Origin: Ureibacillus yapensis
GTDB lineage: Bacteria > Bacillota > Bacilli > Bacillales_A > Planococcaceae
Direction: 5' to 3'
DNA length: 64,000 bases
NCBI RefSeq assembly: GCF_003515775.1
Contig: NZ_QWEI01000005.1
Span: 1 to 64,000, forward strand
Positions 29,862 to 40,431 of this stretch are shown here, in pieces. Made by a program: the position numbers and the translations under genes. Below the pieces are notes generated by a model. That model saw nothing but the letters and a program-made list of their open reading frames with translations. It ran no database searches and was not told the DNA's origin. Position 1 is the stretch's first letter, and each line of letters opens with the position of its first letter.

Positions 29862-31217
29862 ATGAGAAAGGTAATTGTCAGTGAGTTTGTTGACAATCAG
29901 AAATTTAGTCGATTTCATTTCGCATTATTGATTTCATGTATTTTCATTATTATTGTTGATGGTTATGATATGTTCATGCTTGGTGCCATTATGCCGACAT
30001 TAATGGAAGAATGGAAAATGGATGCTGTCGCAGGAGGTCAATTGGGAAGTTATGCTTTATTCGGAATGATGATTGGCGCGCTTGTCTTCGGGCCAGTTGC
30101 CGACCGGTTTGGACGTAAAAATGTCATATTGATTTGCACCATTTTATTTTCCCTTTTTACTTTTACTTCAGGATTTGCCAACGGACCAAATTCATTCGGG
30201 ATACAACGATTTATCGCCGGTGTTGGCCTTGGTGGAGTAATGCCGAATTTGATTGCGCTCGTGACGGAATATGCACCGGCAAAATTGCGCAGCACCCTCG
30301 TTGCAATAATGTTTAGTGGACATGCATTTGGTGGGATTGTTGCTTCGTTGGGCGCTTTGGCAATCCTGCCAAGCTTTGGTTGGCGTGGTGTTGTGTTTTT
30401 GGCATGTCTTCCGCTTTTACTATTGCCGCTTCTTTATAAAGTAATGCCTGAATCATACAGCTATTATATTAAAGTAAATAAACAAGAGCAGTTGGTTCGT
30501 ACATTGAACCGAATCAATCCGGACTTCCAATTTGAAAAATCGGATCAGCTGGTTATGCACGAGTCGGACGATACTGATTCCTCGCTGCGAAAATTGTTTA
30601 CAGAGAAACGTGGTTTTAGCACAGTCATGTTCTGGGTTGCAGCATTCATGTGTTTATTGGTCATGTATGGTTTGAGTACATGGTTGCCAAAAATCATGCA
30701 AAGTGCCGGATATCCAATAGGCTCCAGTCTCATCTTCCTAATTGTTTTAAACCTGGGCGGTGTAACGGGTGCCATCTTTGCAGGAAAGCTTTGCGATAAA
30801 TTTGGTTCACGTCGGATATTGCTTGTATTCTTTGCATTGGGATTCGTTTCACTGACTGCACTGAGCTTTAGTCCGAGCCAGGTGCTCCTGTATATCATGA
30901 TCTTTATCGCAGGGGCTACAACAACCGGAACTCAGATTAATACGAATGCTTATGTATCACAATATTATCCCTCTGGTATCCGCTCAACAGGGGTTGGCTG
31001 GGAATTGGGTATCGGACGAATAGGTGGAATGCTTGGACCGGTTATTGGCGGATTCTTATTATCTTCTAATTTACCAATCCACTTTAACTTCTTGGCCTTC
31101 GCAATTCCTTGTTTAATCGCCGGATTGGCCATTTTACTTGTCCAAGAAAAATATGGACACCTGGTAGCTCCTGAAGAACATGATGAAGTACAAGCTGATC
31201 ACGCAGCAATTCATTAG
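29862..31217 (+). CDS. MFS transporter, aromatic acid:H+ symporter (AAHS)-like
   Basis: A 451-residue, twelve-segment major facilitator protein. The first helix carries DGYDMFMLGAIMP, the acidic motif typical of aromatic acid:H+ symporters (PcaK/BenK type), and the loop 2-3 motif GPVADRFGRKN is intact. The second half has GKLCDKFGSRR. A carboxylate substrate such as benzoate or hydroxybenzoate is likely, but no catabolic genes are nearby to confirm it. GGGGAGG precedes the ATG. It stands alone, with its own terminator. Confidence 0.85.
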   Translation: MRKVIVSEFVDNQKFSRFHFALLISCIFIIIVDGYDMFMLGAIMPTLMEEWKMDAVAGGQLGSYALFGMMIGALVFGPVADRFGRKNVILICTILFSLFTFTSGFANGPNSFGIQRFIAGVGLGGVMPNLIALVTEYAPAKLRSTLVAIMFSGHAFGGIVASLGALAILPSFGWRGVVFLACLPLLLLPLLYKVMPESYSYYIKVNKQEQLVRTLNRINPDFQFEKSDQLVMHESDDTDSSLRKLFTEKRGFSTVMFWVAAFMCLLVMYGLSTWLPKIMQSAGYPIGSSLIFLIVLNLGGVTGAIFAGKLCDKFGSRRILLVFFALGFVSLTALSFSPSQVLLYIMIFIAGATTTGTQINTNAYVSQYYPSGIRSTGVGWELGIGRIGGMLGPVIGGFLLSSNLPIHFNFLAFAIPCLIAGLAILLVQEKYGHLVAPEEHDEVQADHAAIH

Positions 31218-31324
31218 AAATTTTCAATATCCTAACGATTTAAAACAAGTAGTTGAAAGTGACTATTTATGAATTTTATGGACTATTTTAAAACTTCTTC
31301 TAAAAAGGTTGAATATAATAATGA

Positions 31325-31364
31325 AAACTCGACAAAATCTTATCAGGTTTGTCGAGTTTTTTAT
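31325..31364 (+). terminator. MFS gene terminator
   Basis: AAACTCGACAAA (31325-31336) pairs with TTTGTCGAGTTT (31348-31359), followed by T residues. Confidence 0.88.
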
Positions 31365-31395
31365 AAAATAGAAATCTTTGTGCACCTCCGCTTTT

Positions 31396-31424
31396 TTGTC
31401 CAATGTATAAAAAGGTGGTACAAT
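31396..31424 (+). promoter_or_regulatory. yybS-gdpP-rplI promoter
   Basis: TTGTCC (31396-31401), a 17-base spacer and TACAAT (31419-31424). A long-palindrome repeat then lies in the 5' UTR before yybS. Confidence 0.65.
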
Positions 31425-31486
31425 ATACGAATGAAAGGATTTTCTTATTTAAACTAAGAAAGCTTAAAATTTGTGAGTTTGGGCAA

Positions 31487-31610
31487 TGTCTAGCTCCAGC
31501 GCCCAGCCCCTCGAGGTCGCTTCAGTCCCTCGGTCGAAAGCTAGAAAGATGCTTTCGATTCGGGCCTTCCAGCGCTTGTCGGGGCTAAACAGGGCGCTTG
31601 CGCATTTCTT
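31487..31610. repeat. dispersed long-palindrome repeat, copy 3
   Basis: About 124 bp beginning TGTCTAGCTCCAGCGCCCAG and ending GGGCGCTTGCGCATTTCTT, with internal CGAAAGC/GCTTTCG and other stems. It is the most canonical copy of a family common in Bacillales intergenic DNA. It sits between the promoter and the start of yybS, so it is in the 5' UTR. Confidence 0.82.
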
Positions 31611-31633
31611 ATTTAGTAGAAGGAAGGTTATAA

Positions 31634-32575
31634 ATGCCGAATAATCAGACCAGAAGGCTCGCTCATGGTGCGATGATGATTGCACTATTTACGATTTTTA
31701 TCGCCATAGCCTTTTATGTGCCAATCATTAGTCTAATTGCAACTTTATTTGCCCCATTGCCGCTTGCTTGGTACAGTGCAAAATACGATCGAAGTTCTTC
31801 TATCTTTGTTGCAATAATAGCGTGTATTGTTACTTTCTTTTTCGGAGGACTCCTAATCCTTCCGTTTTCGCTTATATATGCGGCGGTAGGTGTGGTCATA
31901 GGCGATGGCCTTCGATTAAAGAAAAGCAAAATATATTTATTTATGTCCACAGGAATTGCCGTATTAATGACTTTTGCCATTCAATATGTCATTTCCCTGA
32001 AATTATTCGAGACGGACTTTATTCAAGAATTTATGCAATTGATGCGAGAGAGTTATACAAAGACGATGGAGCTTTCAGAAAATCTAACCGGTCAAACCGC
32101 TGCCAATCAACAAATGTTAAATGTGATGTTCGACACAATGGAAGCGGCTATTCCAGCAACGATTACGATGGGCGCCTTTTTCTTTGCATTTATACTTATT
32201 TCAACGAATTTGCCAATGTTGAAACGTCTCGGTATCAATGTGCCGAAATTTAGAGCATTTAAAAATATGCGAATGCCAAAAGCAGTGTTATGGTACTACT
32301 TGATCGTCTTGTCCATTAACTTATTTATTAGCCCTGAAACTGGTACAGCACTTTATGTGATTTGTTTAAATTTTTCATTAGTCTTATGGTTGCTGCTGAC
32401 TTTACAAGGGATTTCATTTGTTCATTATGTCCTTGATGCCTATACAGCACCTCCATTTCTAAAGGTGCTTGCAACAATCATGGCAATCCCGTTGTATTCC
32501 TTCTTTGTATTACTCGGAATATTTGATTTAGGGTTTGATATTCGTTCACTCATCAAGGGCAAGATTCAGAAGTAG
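31634..32575 (+). CDS. yybS: DUF2232 membrane protein YybS
   Basis: A 313-residue integral membrane protein with about eight hydrophobic segments, conserved upstream of gdpP in Firmicutes. The DUF2232 family resembles substrate-binding membrane subunits of ECF-type transporters, but its role is unknown. GAAGGAAGG precedes the ATG. gdpP follows after 12 bases. Confidence 0.88.
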   Translation: MPNNQTRRLAHGAMMIALFTIFIAIAFYVPIISLIATLFAPLPLAWYSAKYDRSSSIFVAIIACIVTFFFGGLLILPFSLIYAAVGVVIGDGLRLKKSKIYLFMSTGIAVLMTFAIQYVISLKLFETDFIQEFMQLMRESYTKTMELSENLTGQTAANQQMLNVMFDTMEAAIPATITMGAFFFAFILISTNLPMLKRLGINVPKFRAFKNMRMPKAVLWYYLIVLSINLFISPETGTALYVICLNFSLVLWLLLTLQGISFVHYVLDAYTAPPFLKVLATIMAIPLYSFFVLLGIFDLGFDIRSLIKGKIQK

Positions 32576-32587
32576 GGAGCTGATAAA

Positions 32588-34561
32588 ATGGATACTTACA
32601 GGAAGCGACAGATTCGACATCCTTTGATCTACCTAACGATGGTCGGCTTAGTGGGTGCAATTCTTTTGTTCTACTATAATATTTGGAGTGGAATAGCCTA
32701 CACAGTTGTCACAGCCATCGGGTTAATATATGCATGGAGAACTGAAAAAATCACCTTCTCCCAAACAGAAAAACATATAGAGACACTATCTTTTCGAATG
32801 AAAAAAGTCGGTTCAGAAGCCCTCCTGGAGATGCCTATAGGGATTTTGCTTATCAATGATAAGTTTGAGATCGAGTGGGCGAACCCCTATATGACGGACC
32901 TTTTCGAGGGGGACTCCTTAATTGGCGAAGAACTGTTTATCCTCTCGGAAGAACTGCAAAGTTTAACGAAATCGGAAGAAAAACGTGAGTTGATCGTTTC
33001 AATCAATGAGCGCAAATATAAAGTGGTTTATAAACAGGAAGAAAAACTTCTTTATTTCTTTGATGTAACAGAACAAGTGAAAATTGAATCTCAATTTTAT
33101 GCGGACCGAACCGTTGTGGCTATTTTGTTTATCGATAATTATGATGAACTAACTCAAGGAATGGACGATCAAACCCGCAGTTTAACCAATACAGTCATTA
33201 CATCAATTATCAATGATTGGGCTTTTGAACATGGAATCTTTGCAAAACGGATTAACTCCGACCGCTTTTTAGCTGTTTTAAATGAATCGATCTTAAGTGA
33301 ACTTGAAAAGAAAAAGTTCTCCATTCTGGATGATATTCGTGAGAAAACCGCTCAAAAAAACCTTTCGCTTACGCTTAGTATAGGGGTGGGCGCCGGCTCC
33401 TCCTCCCTTATTAAATTAGGGGAACTAGCTCAATCCAGTCTAGATTTGGTATTGGGGCGCGGCGGTGACCAAGTAGCCATTAAGCAGCCTAGCGGAAAAT
33501 TAAGATTCTATGGAGGAAAAACCAACCCGGTAGAAAAACGAACGCGTGTAAGAGCGCGTGTCATTTCCCATGCTTTGCAGGACTTAATCATAGAAAGTGA
33601 TCAAGTATTTATTATGGGGCACAAGCACCCGGATATGGATGCCATCGGAGCTGCAATCGGCGTACGAAAAATGGCTCAGAAGAATAAAGTGAATGGGTAT
33701 GTTGTGGTCAATTTTGATGAGTTGAATGGCAGTGTAAGCCGCTTAATGAATGAAATTGAGGAAAATACGGACCTTTATCGATACTTCATTACAGCAGAAG
33801 AAGCGATTGCCATGATGACGGAAAAATCTTTGGTTATTGTTGTAGATACACATAAACCTAGTCTTGTCATGGATGAACGATTACTAAAACGATCCGACAA
33901 AGTCATTGTCATAGACCATCATCGCCGGGGAGAAGAGTTCCTGCAAAATCCCACGCTTGTTTATATGGAACCATATGCCTCTTCTACAGCAGAATTAGTA
34001 ACCGAATTGCTGGAATATCAACCCGAAGAGGAAAAGTTAACAAAGCTGGAAGCTACGTCATTATTATCGGGTATTATTGTAGACACGAAGAGCTTTACTT
34101 TACGAACAGGCGCCCGTACATTCGAAGCAGCTTCTTATTTAAGAACATACGGCGCCGATACAATTCTTGTCCAGCAACTATTGAAAGAGGACATTGATAC
34201 GTATATTGAGCGTTCCAAAATAATTCAAACAGTCGAATTTGTTTCTTCAGGCATAGCGATTGCCAAAGGGGAAAATGAAAAAGCATATGACTCTGTCTTG
34301 ATTGCACAAACCGCGGATATTTTATTGACCATGAAAGATGTATCGGCATCCTTTGTTGTTGCCCATCGTCCAGATGGTTTAATCGGGATTAGCGCCCGAT
34401 CGCTTGGAAATGTCAATGTGCAAATCATTATGGAAAAACTCGGTGGAGGCGGCCATTTAACAAACGCCGCGTGCCAACTGGAAACAGATACAATCGAAGA
34501 TGCAATTGAATTATTGCAAAATGCAATTTCTGAAACAGTTGAAGGGAGTAATGAAGAATGA
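32588..34561 (+). CDS. gdpP: Cyclic-di-AMP phosphodiesterase GdpP
   Basis: 657 residues: two membrane segments (12-30, 34-50), a PAS domain (about 75-165), a degenerate GGDEF domain (about 170-300) and the DHH/DHHA1 phosphodiesterase. Catalytic residues are visible: GHKHPDMD at 344-351 (His345, Asp349, Asp351), VVDTHKP with Asp420, IDHH at 442-445, and [10 protein letters not shown] near the C-terminus. It hydrolyses c-di-AMP, controlling potassium and wall homeostasis; mutations in it alter beta-lactam tolerance in relatives. It overlaps rplI by four bases (ATGA). Confidence 0.96.
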   Translation: MDTYRKRQIRHPLIYLTMVGLVGAILLFYYNIWSGIAYTVVTAIGLIYAWRTEKITFSQTEKHIETLSFRMKKVGSEALLEMPIGILLINDKFEIEWANPYMTDLFEGDSLIGEELFILSEELQSLTKSEEKRELIVSINERKYKVVYKQEEKLLYFFDVTEQVKIESQFYADRTVVAILFIDNYDELTQGMDDQTRSLTNTVITSIINDWAFEHGIFAKRINSDRFLAVLNESILSELEKKKFSILDDIREKTAQKNLSLTLSIGVGAGSSSLIKLGELAQSSLDLVLGRGGDQVAIKQPSGKLRFYGGKTNPVEKRTRVRARVISHALQDLIIESDQVFIMGHKHPDMDAIGAAIGVRKMAQKNKVNGYVVVNFDELNGSVSRLMNEIEENTDLYRYFITAEEAIAMMTEKSLVIVVDTHKPSLVMDERLLKRSDKVIVIDHHRRGEEFLQNPTLVYMEPYASSTAELVTELLEYQPEEEKLTKLEATSLLSGIIVDTKSFTLRTGARTFEAASYLRTYGADTILVQQLLKEDIDTYIERSKIIQTVEFVSSGIAIAKGENEKAYDSVLIAQTADILLTMKDVSASFVVAHRPDGLIGISARSLGNVNVQIIMEKLGGGGHLTNAACQLETDTIEDAIELLQNAISETVEGSNEE

Positions 34562-35004
34562 AAGTAGTTTTTCTTAAAGATGTAAAAGGAAAAGGAAAAA
34601 AAGGTGAAGTTAAAAATGTAGCAGATGGGTATGCACAAAACTTCCTTATTAAAAATGGCTATGCAGTGGAAGCGTCAAACCAAGCGCTAAGCCAATTGCA
34701 AGGCCAAAAGAAGCTTGAAGAAAAGAATGCAGCAGCAGAGTTGCAAGCAGCAAAAGACTTAAAAGAACAGCTTGAAAAGCTGGAAGTCAAAATCAAAGCA
34801 AAATCAGGAGAAGGCGGAAGACTATTTGGTTCAATCTCTACAAAACAAATAGCTGAAAGCCTGCAAAAAGAGCACGGCATCAAACTTGATAAACGCAAAA
34901 TGGAGAGCGAAGGCATACGTTCTTTAGGTTATACAAACGTTCCAGTTAAGCTGCATCATGAAGTAAAAGCAACGTTAAAAGTCCATGTGGTAGAAGAGGC
35001 TTAA
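34558..35004 (+). CDS. rplI: Large ribosomal subunit protein bL9
   Basis: 148 residues. The N-terminal RNA-binding domain begins [19 protein letters not shown] and a long Lys/Glu-rich helix joins it to the C-terminal domain. It overlaps gdpP by four bases and precedes dnaC by five, the conserved Bacillales order. Confidence 0.98.
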   Translation: MKVVFLKDVKGKGKKGEVKNVADGYAQNFLIKNGYAVEASNQALSQLQGQKKLEEKNAAAELQAAKDLKEQLEKLEVKIKAKSGEGGRLFGSISTKQIAESLQKEHGIKLDKRKMESEGIRSLGYTNVPVKLHHEVKATLKVHVVEEA

Positions 35005-35009
35005 GCGAG

Positions 35010-36377
35010 ATGTCTATGAACGATTCCGTTATGGACCGTGTTCCACCGCATAACCATGATGCAGAGCAGTCCGTGCTTGGCGCCATCTTTCTTGAACCGC
35101 AAAGTTTAATTACAGCATCCGAAATTTTGCTTGCCGCTGATTTTTACCGGATTGCCCATCAAAAAATCTTCCAGACAATGCTTGATTTAAGTGATCAAGG
35201 GAAAGCAATCGATGTTGTTACCGTGACGGAAGAGCTTTCGGTTAAAAAAGAACTTGAAGATGTTGGCGGCCTCTCCTACTTAACAGAACTTGCGAATGCT
35301 GTACCAACTGCTGCGAATATCGCATACTATGCGAAAATTGTAGAAGAAAAAGCGCTTTTGCGACGTTTGATTCGTGTAGCAACAAAGATTGTTGAAGATG
35401 GATACACACGCGAAGACGAAGTGGAAGTCCTTTTGTCTGAAGCCGAGAAGAAAGTGATGGAAGTCGCCAACCGCAAAAATGCTGGCGACTTCAAACATGT
35501 AAAAGACGTACTTGTTCACACCTATGATAATATTGAACAGCTCCAATTCCGCGAAGGCGATGTGACGGGAATACCGACAGGCTTTAATGATTTGGACCGA
35601 ATGACTGCCGGGTTCCAACGCAATGACTTGATTATTGTAGCCGCTCGACCTTCTGTAGGGAAAACAGCCTTTGCCTTGAACATTGCCCAGAATGTTGCCA
35701 TAAAGGCGCGTGAAAATGTGGCAATCTTCTCCCTCGAGATGGGAGCAGAGCAGCTTGTCATGCGTCTATTGTGTGCGGAAGGAAATATCGATGCGCAAGT
35801 GTTGCGTACAGGTGCCTTAACGGCAGAGGACTGGAGCAAGTTAACGATGGCGATGGGAAGTCTATCGAACTCGGGCATTTATATTGATGATACACCAGGC
35901 TTGCGTATCAATGAAATTCGTGCCAAATGCCGTCGACTTGCACAGGAACATGGATTGGGCATGATCCTGATCGATTATTTGCAGTTAATCCAAGGGAGCG
36001 GGCGAAGCGGTGAAAACCGTCAACAGGAAGTATCCGAAATTTCCCGTTCATTAAAAGCGCTTGCGCGTGAATTAAAGGTTCCGGTTATTGCCTTATCACA
36101 GTTATCGCGTGGCGTTGAGCAACGCCAAGATAAGCGCCCGATGATGAGTGATATCCGTGAATCCGGAAGTATTGAGCAAGATGCGGACATCGTGGCTTTC
36201 TTGTATCGTGATGATTATTACGACAAAGAAAGTGAAAATAAAAACATGATTGAAATCATCATTGCCAAACAGCGTAATGGTCCAACCGGGACGGTAACGC
36301 TCGCCTTTAAGAAAGAGTTTAACAAATTCATTAATATCGATTGGTCCCAGCACCCAATGCCTGTAAGTGCTGGTTAG
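35010..36377 (+). CDS. dnaC: Replicative DNA helicase DnaC (DnaB family)
   Basis: 455 residues. An N-terminal primase-binding domain starts RVPPHNHDAEQSVLGAIF, followed by a RecA-like motor with Walker A ARPSVGKTA (212-220) and IRESGSIEQDAD. It unwinds the fork as a hexamer. The start at 35010 has AGAGG ten bases upstream; ATG 35016 is also possible. In B. subtilis this gene is named dnaC; elsewhere dnaB. It is followed by a strong terminator. Confidence 0.97.
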   Translation: MSMNDSVMDRVPPHNHDAEQSVLGAIFLEPQSLITASEILLAADFYRIAHQKIFQTMLDLSDQGKAIDVVTVTEELSVKKELEDVGGLSYLTELANAVPTAANIAYYAKIVEEKALLRRLIRVATKIVEDGYTREDEVEVLLSEAEKKVMEVANRKNAGDFKHVKDVLVHTYDNIEQLQFREGDVTGIPTGFNDLDRMTAGFQRNDLIIVAARPSVGKTAFALNIAQNVAIKARENVAIFSLEMGAEQLVMRLLCAEGNIDAQVLRTGALTAEDWSKLTMAMGSLSNSGIYIDDTPGLRINEIRAKCRRLAQEHGLGMILIDYLQLIQGSGRSGENRQQEVSEISRSLKALARELKVPVIALSQLSRGVEQRQDKRPMMSDIRESGSIEQDADIVAFLYRDDYYDKESENKNMIEIIIAKQRNGPTGTVTLAFKKEFNKFINIDWSQHPMPVSAG

Positions 36378-36385
36378 GTTTTTAG

Positions 36386-36433
36386 AACACGAACAATGGT
36401 TGTTGGTTTATAACCGTTTGTTCGTGTTTTTTC
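36386..36433 (+). terminator. dnaC terminator
   Basis: A long stem (ACACGAACAA with TTGTTCGTGT and an inner GGTT/AACC) followed by T6. Confidence 0.85.
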
Positions 36434-36443
36434 TGTTTGTTCA

Positions 36444-36472
36444 TTGACTTCATGAATGTTCACTGTTACAAT
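36444..36472 (+). promoter_or_regulatory. purA promoter
   Basis: TTGACT (36444-36449), a 17-base spacer and TACAAT (36467-36472). A PurR-box-like half site TTCGG follows at 36476-36480, but it is too degenerate to call. Confidence 0.7.
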
Positions 36473-36576
36473 TAATTCGGTTTGATAAAGCAATTATGAA
36501 TTATAAAATTTAGTGTTTTAGTAAAATATAAATCAAATTTGTTAATAGCGTATGCGAATTTAGCGGAGGTGCTGAT

Positions 36577-37863
36577 ATGACATCAGTTGTAGTTGTTGGG
36601 ACACAATGGGGAGACGAAGGTAAAGGGAAAATTACGGACTTCCTATCAAAAAAAGCAGATATAATCGCTCGTTTTTCAGGCGGCGATAATGCAGGCCATA
36701 CCATCAAAATTGGCGATGAAACATATAAATTGCATTTAATTCCATCGGGTATTTTTTATAAAGAGAAATCATCCGTGATGGGGAATGGAATGGTCATTAA
36801 CCCCAAGTCATTGGTAACGGAATTAAAGGGATTGGAAGAGCGCGGAATTGATACATCGAACTTGCTTATTTCCAACCGTGCACAAGTCATCCTTCCTTAC
36901 CACATCTATCAAGATAAAGTAGATGAAGAAGCGCGTGGGGATAATAAAATCGGGACAACTTGCAAGGGAATTGGCCCATGCTATCAAGATAAAATTGCAC
37001 GGATCGGAATTCGCATCGCGGACTTGCTTGATCGCGAGATTTTCGAACAAAAATTACGTGAAAATCTAGAGCAAAAAAACCGTCTATTTGAAAAGTTCTA
37101 TGAAGTGGAAGGTTTAAAATTCGAAGATATCTTTGAAGAATATTACGGGTATGGCCAAGAAATCGCAAAATATGTAACTGATACTTCAAAAGTATTGAAT
37201 GACGTATTGGATGAAGGCGGCCGTGTCCTATTTGAAGGTGCTCAGGGTGTTATGCTTGATGTAGACCATGGGACATATCCTTTCGTTACTTCTTCAAACC
37301 CTGTTGCGGGCGGTGTAACGACAGGTACAGGAATTGGCCCTTCACAAGTTTCCCGAGTAGTGGGCGTATGTAAAGCATACACATCCCGCGTAGGCGATGG
37401 TCCATTCCCAACGGAATTATTTGATGAAGTGGGTCAACAAATCCGTGAAGTCGGCCGTGAATATGGCACAACAACAGGCCGCCCTCGCCGTGTAGGCTGG
37501 TTTGACTCGGTTGTGGTTCGCCATTCCCGCCGTGTAAGCGGAATTACAGATCTAGCCTTAAATTCCATTGATGTATTATCAGGACTGGAGACAGTAAAAA
37601 TCTGTACAGCTTATAAATACAATGGCGACATCATTACGGAGTACCCAGCAAGCTTGAAGGTACTAGAAGCTTGTGAACCGGTCTATGAAGAACTTCCAGG
37701 CTGGCCGGAAGATATTACAGGTGTCCGTACATTAGAAGAACTGCCGGAAAACGCACGCAAATACGTAGAACGTGTTGTGGAACTAACAGGTATCAACCTA
37801 ATGACCTTCTCAGTAGGACCAGCACGCGAGCAGACTAACATAGTTAATCCTATCTGGGATTAA
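36577..37863 (+). CDS. purA: Adenylosuccinate synthetase
   Basis: A 428-residue enzyme that makes adenylosuccinate from IMP, aspartate and GTP, the first committed step to AMP. The GTP/IMP site [12 protein letters not shown] lies at 8-19, with Asp13 and catalytic His41 (GGDNAGH), and [13 protein letters not shown] near the C-terminus binds ligands. The C-terminus is NPIWD, and these last codons are the start of a tandem repeat array. GGAGGTG precedes the ATG. Confidence 0.98.
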   Translation: MTSVVVVGTQWGDEGKGKITDFLSKKADIIARFSGGDNAGHTIKIGDETYKLHLIPSGIFYKEKSSVMGNGMVINPKSLVTELKGLEERGIDTSNLLISNRAQVILPYHIYQDKVDEEARGDNKIGTTCKGIGPCYQDKIARIGIRIADLLDREIFEQKLRENLEQKNRLFEKFYEVEGLKFEDIFEEYYGYGQEIAKYVTDTSKVLNDVLDEGGRVLFEGAQGVMLDVDHGTYPFVTSSNPVAGGVTTGTGIGPSQVSRVVGVCKAYTSRVGDGPFPTELFDEVGQQIREVGREYGTTTGRPRRVGWFDSVVVRHSRRVSGITDLALNSIDVLSGLETVKICTAYKYNGDIITEYPASLKVLEACEPVYEELPGWPEDITGVRTLEELPENARKYVERVVELTGINLMTFSVGPAREQTNIVNPIWD

Positions 37864-38200
37864 CTATGTTAGTCCTGCGCCGAAAGCAAAGCGACAGGCG
37901 CAAACAGGATAAAGAATCCTATCTGGGATTAACTATTTTGTTCTGCACCGAAAGCGAAGCGACAGGTGCAGACAGATAACAAATCCTATTTGGGATTAAT
38001 ATGTTAGTCCTGCACCGAAAGCAAAGCCACAGGCGCAAACAGGATAAAGAATCCTATTTTGGATTAACAATGTTGGTTCTGCACCGAAAGCAAAGCGACA
38101 GGCGCAAACAGGATAAAGAATCCTATTTGGGATTAACAATGTTAGTCCTGCACCGACAGCAAAGCGACAGGCGCAAACAAATAAAAAATCCGAGTTTGGA
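37846..38200. repeat. tandem array of five ~68-bp units in the purA 3' region
   Basis: Units start at AATCCTATCTGGGATTAAC-like sequence at 37846, 37915, 37982, 38050 and 38119 (69, 67, 68, 69 and 68 bp), with a decayed sixth start at 38187. The first unit begins inside purA (codons for NPIWD and the stop), so every unit carries a copy of the purA end. The second half of each unit holds a hairpin, TGCRCC...GGYGCA around a GAAAGCRAAGCGACA core; unit 2 has changed both arms compensatorily (TGCACC/GGTGCA). The core also occurs twice between gyrB and gyrA. The array lies before the purA terminator and is transcribed. Confidence 0.92.
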
Positions 38201-38233
38201 AGTAAAAACTCCCAAACCCAAAAACTAATAAAG

Positions 38234-38274
38234 AAGCCCAATTTCTCAGCAAACTCGAGAAATTGGGCTTTTTC
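38234..38274 (+). terminator. purA terminator
   Basis: A 14-bp perfect stem (38234-38247 with 38257-38270), a 9-base loop and a T run. It lies about 370 bases after the purA stop because of the tandem array. Confidence 0.9.
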
Positions 38275-38388
38275 TGTTTCTATTCTTTTGAATTAATATT
38301 AGAAAATTTAAAAAATATTAAATTTTAAGTAAAAATAATGTAAATAAAATAAACCATTAAACCGAAATAATAGAGGAGGTCTCTAAAA

Positions 38389-38439
38389 ATGCTATTTTTT
38401 GTAAAATCAGATGTTCTTCACCGAATTGGAAAGGGTTGA
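38389..38439 (+). CDS. putative 16-codon leader ORF upstream of the chemoreceptor
   Basis: ATG at 38389 has an excellent ribosome-binding site (AGAGGAGGT, about nine bases upstream) and encodes [16 protein letters not shown]. Its stop lies four bases before the chemoreceptor ATG, and the ribosome-binding site of that gene falls inside its last codons. It may couple translation. No homology is claimed. Confidence 0.4.
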   Translation: MLFFVKSDVLHRIGKG

Positions 38440-38443
38440 AAAA

Positions 38444-40411
38444 ATGTTTAAAGGCTATTCGTTAAAAAAGAAATTATATCTATCATTTTTTGTTGTTTTA
38501 TTATTGCCTACTCTGATTATTGGGTCGATTTCCTATTTCACCATGAAGAATAAAATTGAAATGGAAATGGAGAATTCAGCAGCAGAGAATACGAAAACTT
38601 TAAGTTCCATTATTACAGAAAGCATTCAGATGAAAATCAATGATGCCACCTACCTTGCCAGTTTCTTCGATCGTTCCTCCATTCTGGAAGGTGCGAACAG
38701 CTCAACAGGTAAGCTGTTGGAAGAGTACCAAAAAAATCACCCTGAATTATTAGCGGCCTATGTTGGTACAGATACTGGCGTTACCTTATTGAAACCCGAG
38801 CAAGAGCTGCCGAATGGGTATGACCCAAGAGAACGAGAATGGTACAAGGGGGCGATGGCAAATAAGGATAAAGCCTATGTGACCAGTCCTTATATCGATG
38901 CCTTTACAGGAAAAGTTGTTGTGACCGTTGCCAAATCTCTGAAAGATTCATCCGGAGTAGTGGGATTTGATTTAAATTTAGATAATATCGCTTTAATGGC
39001 AGGCAATATTAAAATTGGGGAGAACGGATTTGTCTCCATTTTGGATCAAGATGGAAAAATTATTGTTCATCCAAATCAAGAACCCGGTTCAACGATAAAG
39101 GAATCCTATATAAAAAATGTTTATGAAAAAGATGCTGGTTCTTTCTCTTATCAAACAGATGAAGACTCAAGAATCATGCTTTTCGAAACAAATCCATTAA
39201 CGGGTTGGAAGCTTACGGGCACAATTTTAGGTTCTGAAATTAAAAGCGAGACCATGCCGATTTTATATAAAACGATGATCGTCATTCTCATTTCCCTAGT
39301 TCTTGGATTGGCGATTATAACATTCATTATTCGTTCCATTACGAACCGCCTCCAGCTTTTAGTCGAAGCTTCCCATCTAATTAGCCAAGGGGATTTAAAA
39401 GTGAGCAACATCCCTCAGAATAGCAAAGATGAGCTGGGACAATTGGGAAGCACCTTTAATCAAATGAAGGAATCCCTGCATTCTGTTTTACTGGATGTCA
39501 ATCAAAAGTCGGAAATACTGGCTGCAGCTTCCGAACAGCTAAGCGCCAGCGCTGAACAAACAGGCGTTGCCTCCGAACAGGTCGTATCTGCTATACAGCA
39601 AGTAGCGGCGGGCGCAGAAACGCAAAATGCTATTCTTGAATCGAGTACACAATCTTTATTGGATATGACAGGCTGTATTCAGGAGTTAAATGAAAAGGCT
39701 TCGATTATTTCCGGTGTATCGGCTGAAGCAACAAGTCAAGCAGAATTAGGAGGAAAATCTGTTGAAAGAACATTGCAGCAGATGACTTCCATTTCCAAGT
39801 CGGTAACAAATACGGATGACAATATCCAATCCTTATCTCAACGATCAAATGAAATTGTTAAAATTCTCGATGTGATTACAGGCATAGCGAACCAAACCAA
39901 TCTTCTTGCGCTAAATGCAGCCATTGAAGCGGCACGTGCGGGAGAACAAGGGAAAGGCTTTGCAGTGGTAGCCAATGAGGTAAGAGTACTAGCTGAAGAA
40001 TCCAGTTTATCTGCGAAGCAAATCACTGAGATCATAAAGGAGGTTCAAATCGATACCAAAAATTCAGTGAAGCATATCGACAAGGTAAAAGTAGAAGTTA
40101 TGGAAGGGCTAAATGTGGTTTCCGAATCGCAAGAAAGATTTAAGGAAATTGAAAATTACATGAAGAAAACCGTCGAACAAATCCAAGATATCTTACTTTC
40201 CATCCATACAATCAATGAAGGCTCCCAACAACTTGAAACGACGATGCTGAAAGTGAAGAATGTTGCCTTTGAAACAAGCGCGGGCACGAAAAATATTACA
40301 ACATCAAGTGAAGAACAACTTGCTTTTTCCGAAGAAATTACGGCTTCTGCTCAATCACTTTCCAATATGGCAGAAGATTTGCGTTCCCTTATTGCGGAAT
40401 TTAATATTTAG
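38444..40411 (+). CDS. Methyl-accepting chemotaxis protein with double Cache sensor
   Basis: A 655-residue chemoreceptor: a membrane segment near residues 15-35, an extracellular dCache domain (about 40-270, with [19 protein letters not shown] and [16 protein letters not shown]), a second membrane segment near 280-300, HAMP (about 300-355) and the signalling coiled coil with the hairpin tip [20 protein letters not shown]. The ligand is unknown; dCache domains often bind amino acids. The ATG at 38444 has GGAAAGGG eight bases upstream; the frame from 38411 is less likely. Confidence 0.93.
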   Translation: MFKGYSLKKKLYLSFFVVLLLPTLIIGSISYFTMKNKIEMEMENSAAENTKTLSSIITESIQMKINDATYLASFFDRSSILEGANSSTGKLLEEYQKNHPELLAAYVGTDTGVTLLKPEQELPNGYDPREREWYKGAMANKDKAYVTSPYIDAFTGKVVVTVAKSLKDSSGVVGFDLNLDNIALMAGNIKIGENGFVSILDQDGKIIVHPNQEPGSTIKESYIKNVYEKDAGSFSYQTDEDSRIMLFETNPLTGWKLTGTILGSEIKSETMPILYKTMIVILISLVLGLAIITFIIRSITNRLQLLVEASHLISQGDLKVSNIPQNSKDELGQLGSTFNQMKESLHSVLLDVNQKSEILAAASEQLSASAEQTGVASEQVVSAIQQVAAGAETQNAILESSTQSLLDMTGCIQELNEKASIISGVSAEATSQAELGGKSVERTLQQMTSISKSVTNTDDNIQSLSQRSNEIVKILDVITGIANQTNLLALNAAIEAARAGEQGKGFAVVANEVRVLAEESSLSAKQITEIIKEVQIDTKNSVKHIDKVKVEVMEGLNVVSESQERFKEIENYMKKTVEQIQDILLSIHTINEGSQQLETTMLKVKNVAFETSAGTKNITTSSEEQLAFSEEITASAQSLSNMAEDLRSLIAEFNI

Positions 40412-40431
40412 AATTCCGATGTAAATGTAGG

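Noticed and set aside
31269-31457. Small ORF between the MFS gene and yybS
   Set aside because: It runs through a strong terminator hairpin and lacks a ribosome-binding site.
36476-36488. PurR box before purA
   Set aside because: TTCGG is present but the flanking consensus fails at several positions.
37846-38200. CRISPR array
   Set aside because: Units are contiguous tandem repeats without unique spacers, and no cas genes are present.
37996-38241. Open reading frames across the purA tandem array (for example a minus-strand frame repeating CACRFAFGAG)
   Set aside because: They are translations of the tandem repeat, with no ribosome-binding site and no protein-like composition; the array is non-coding apart from the purA end.
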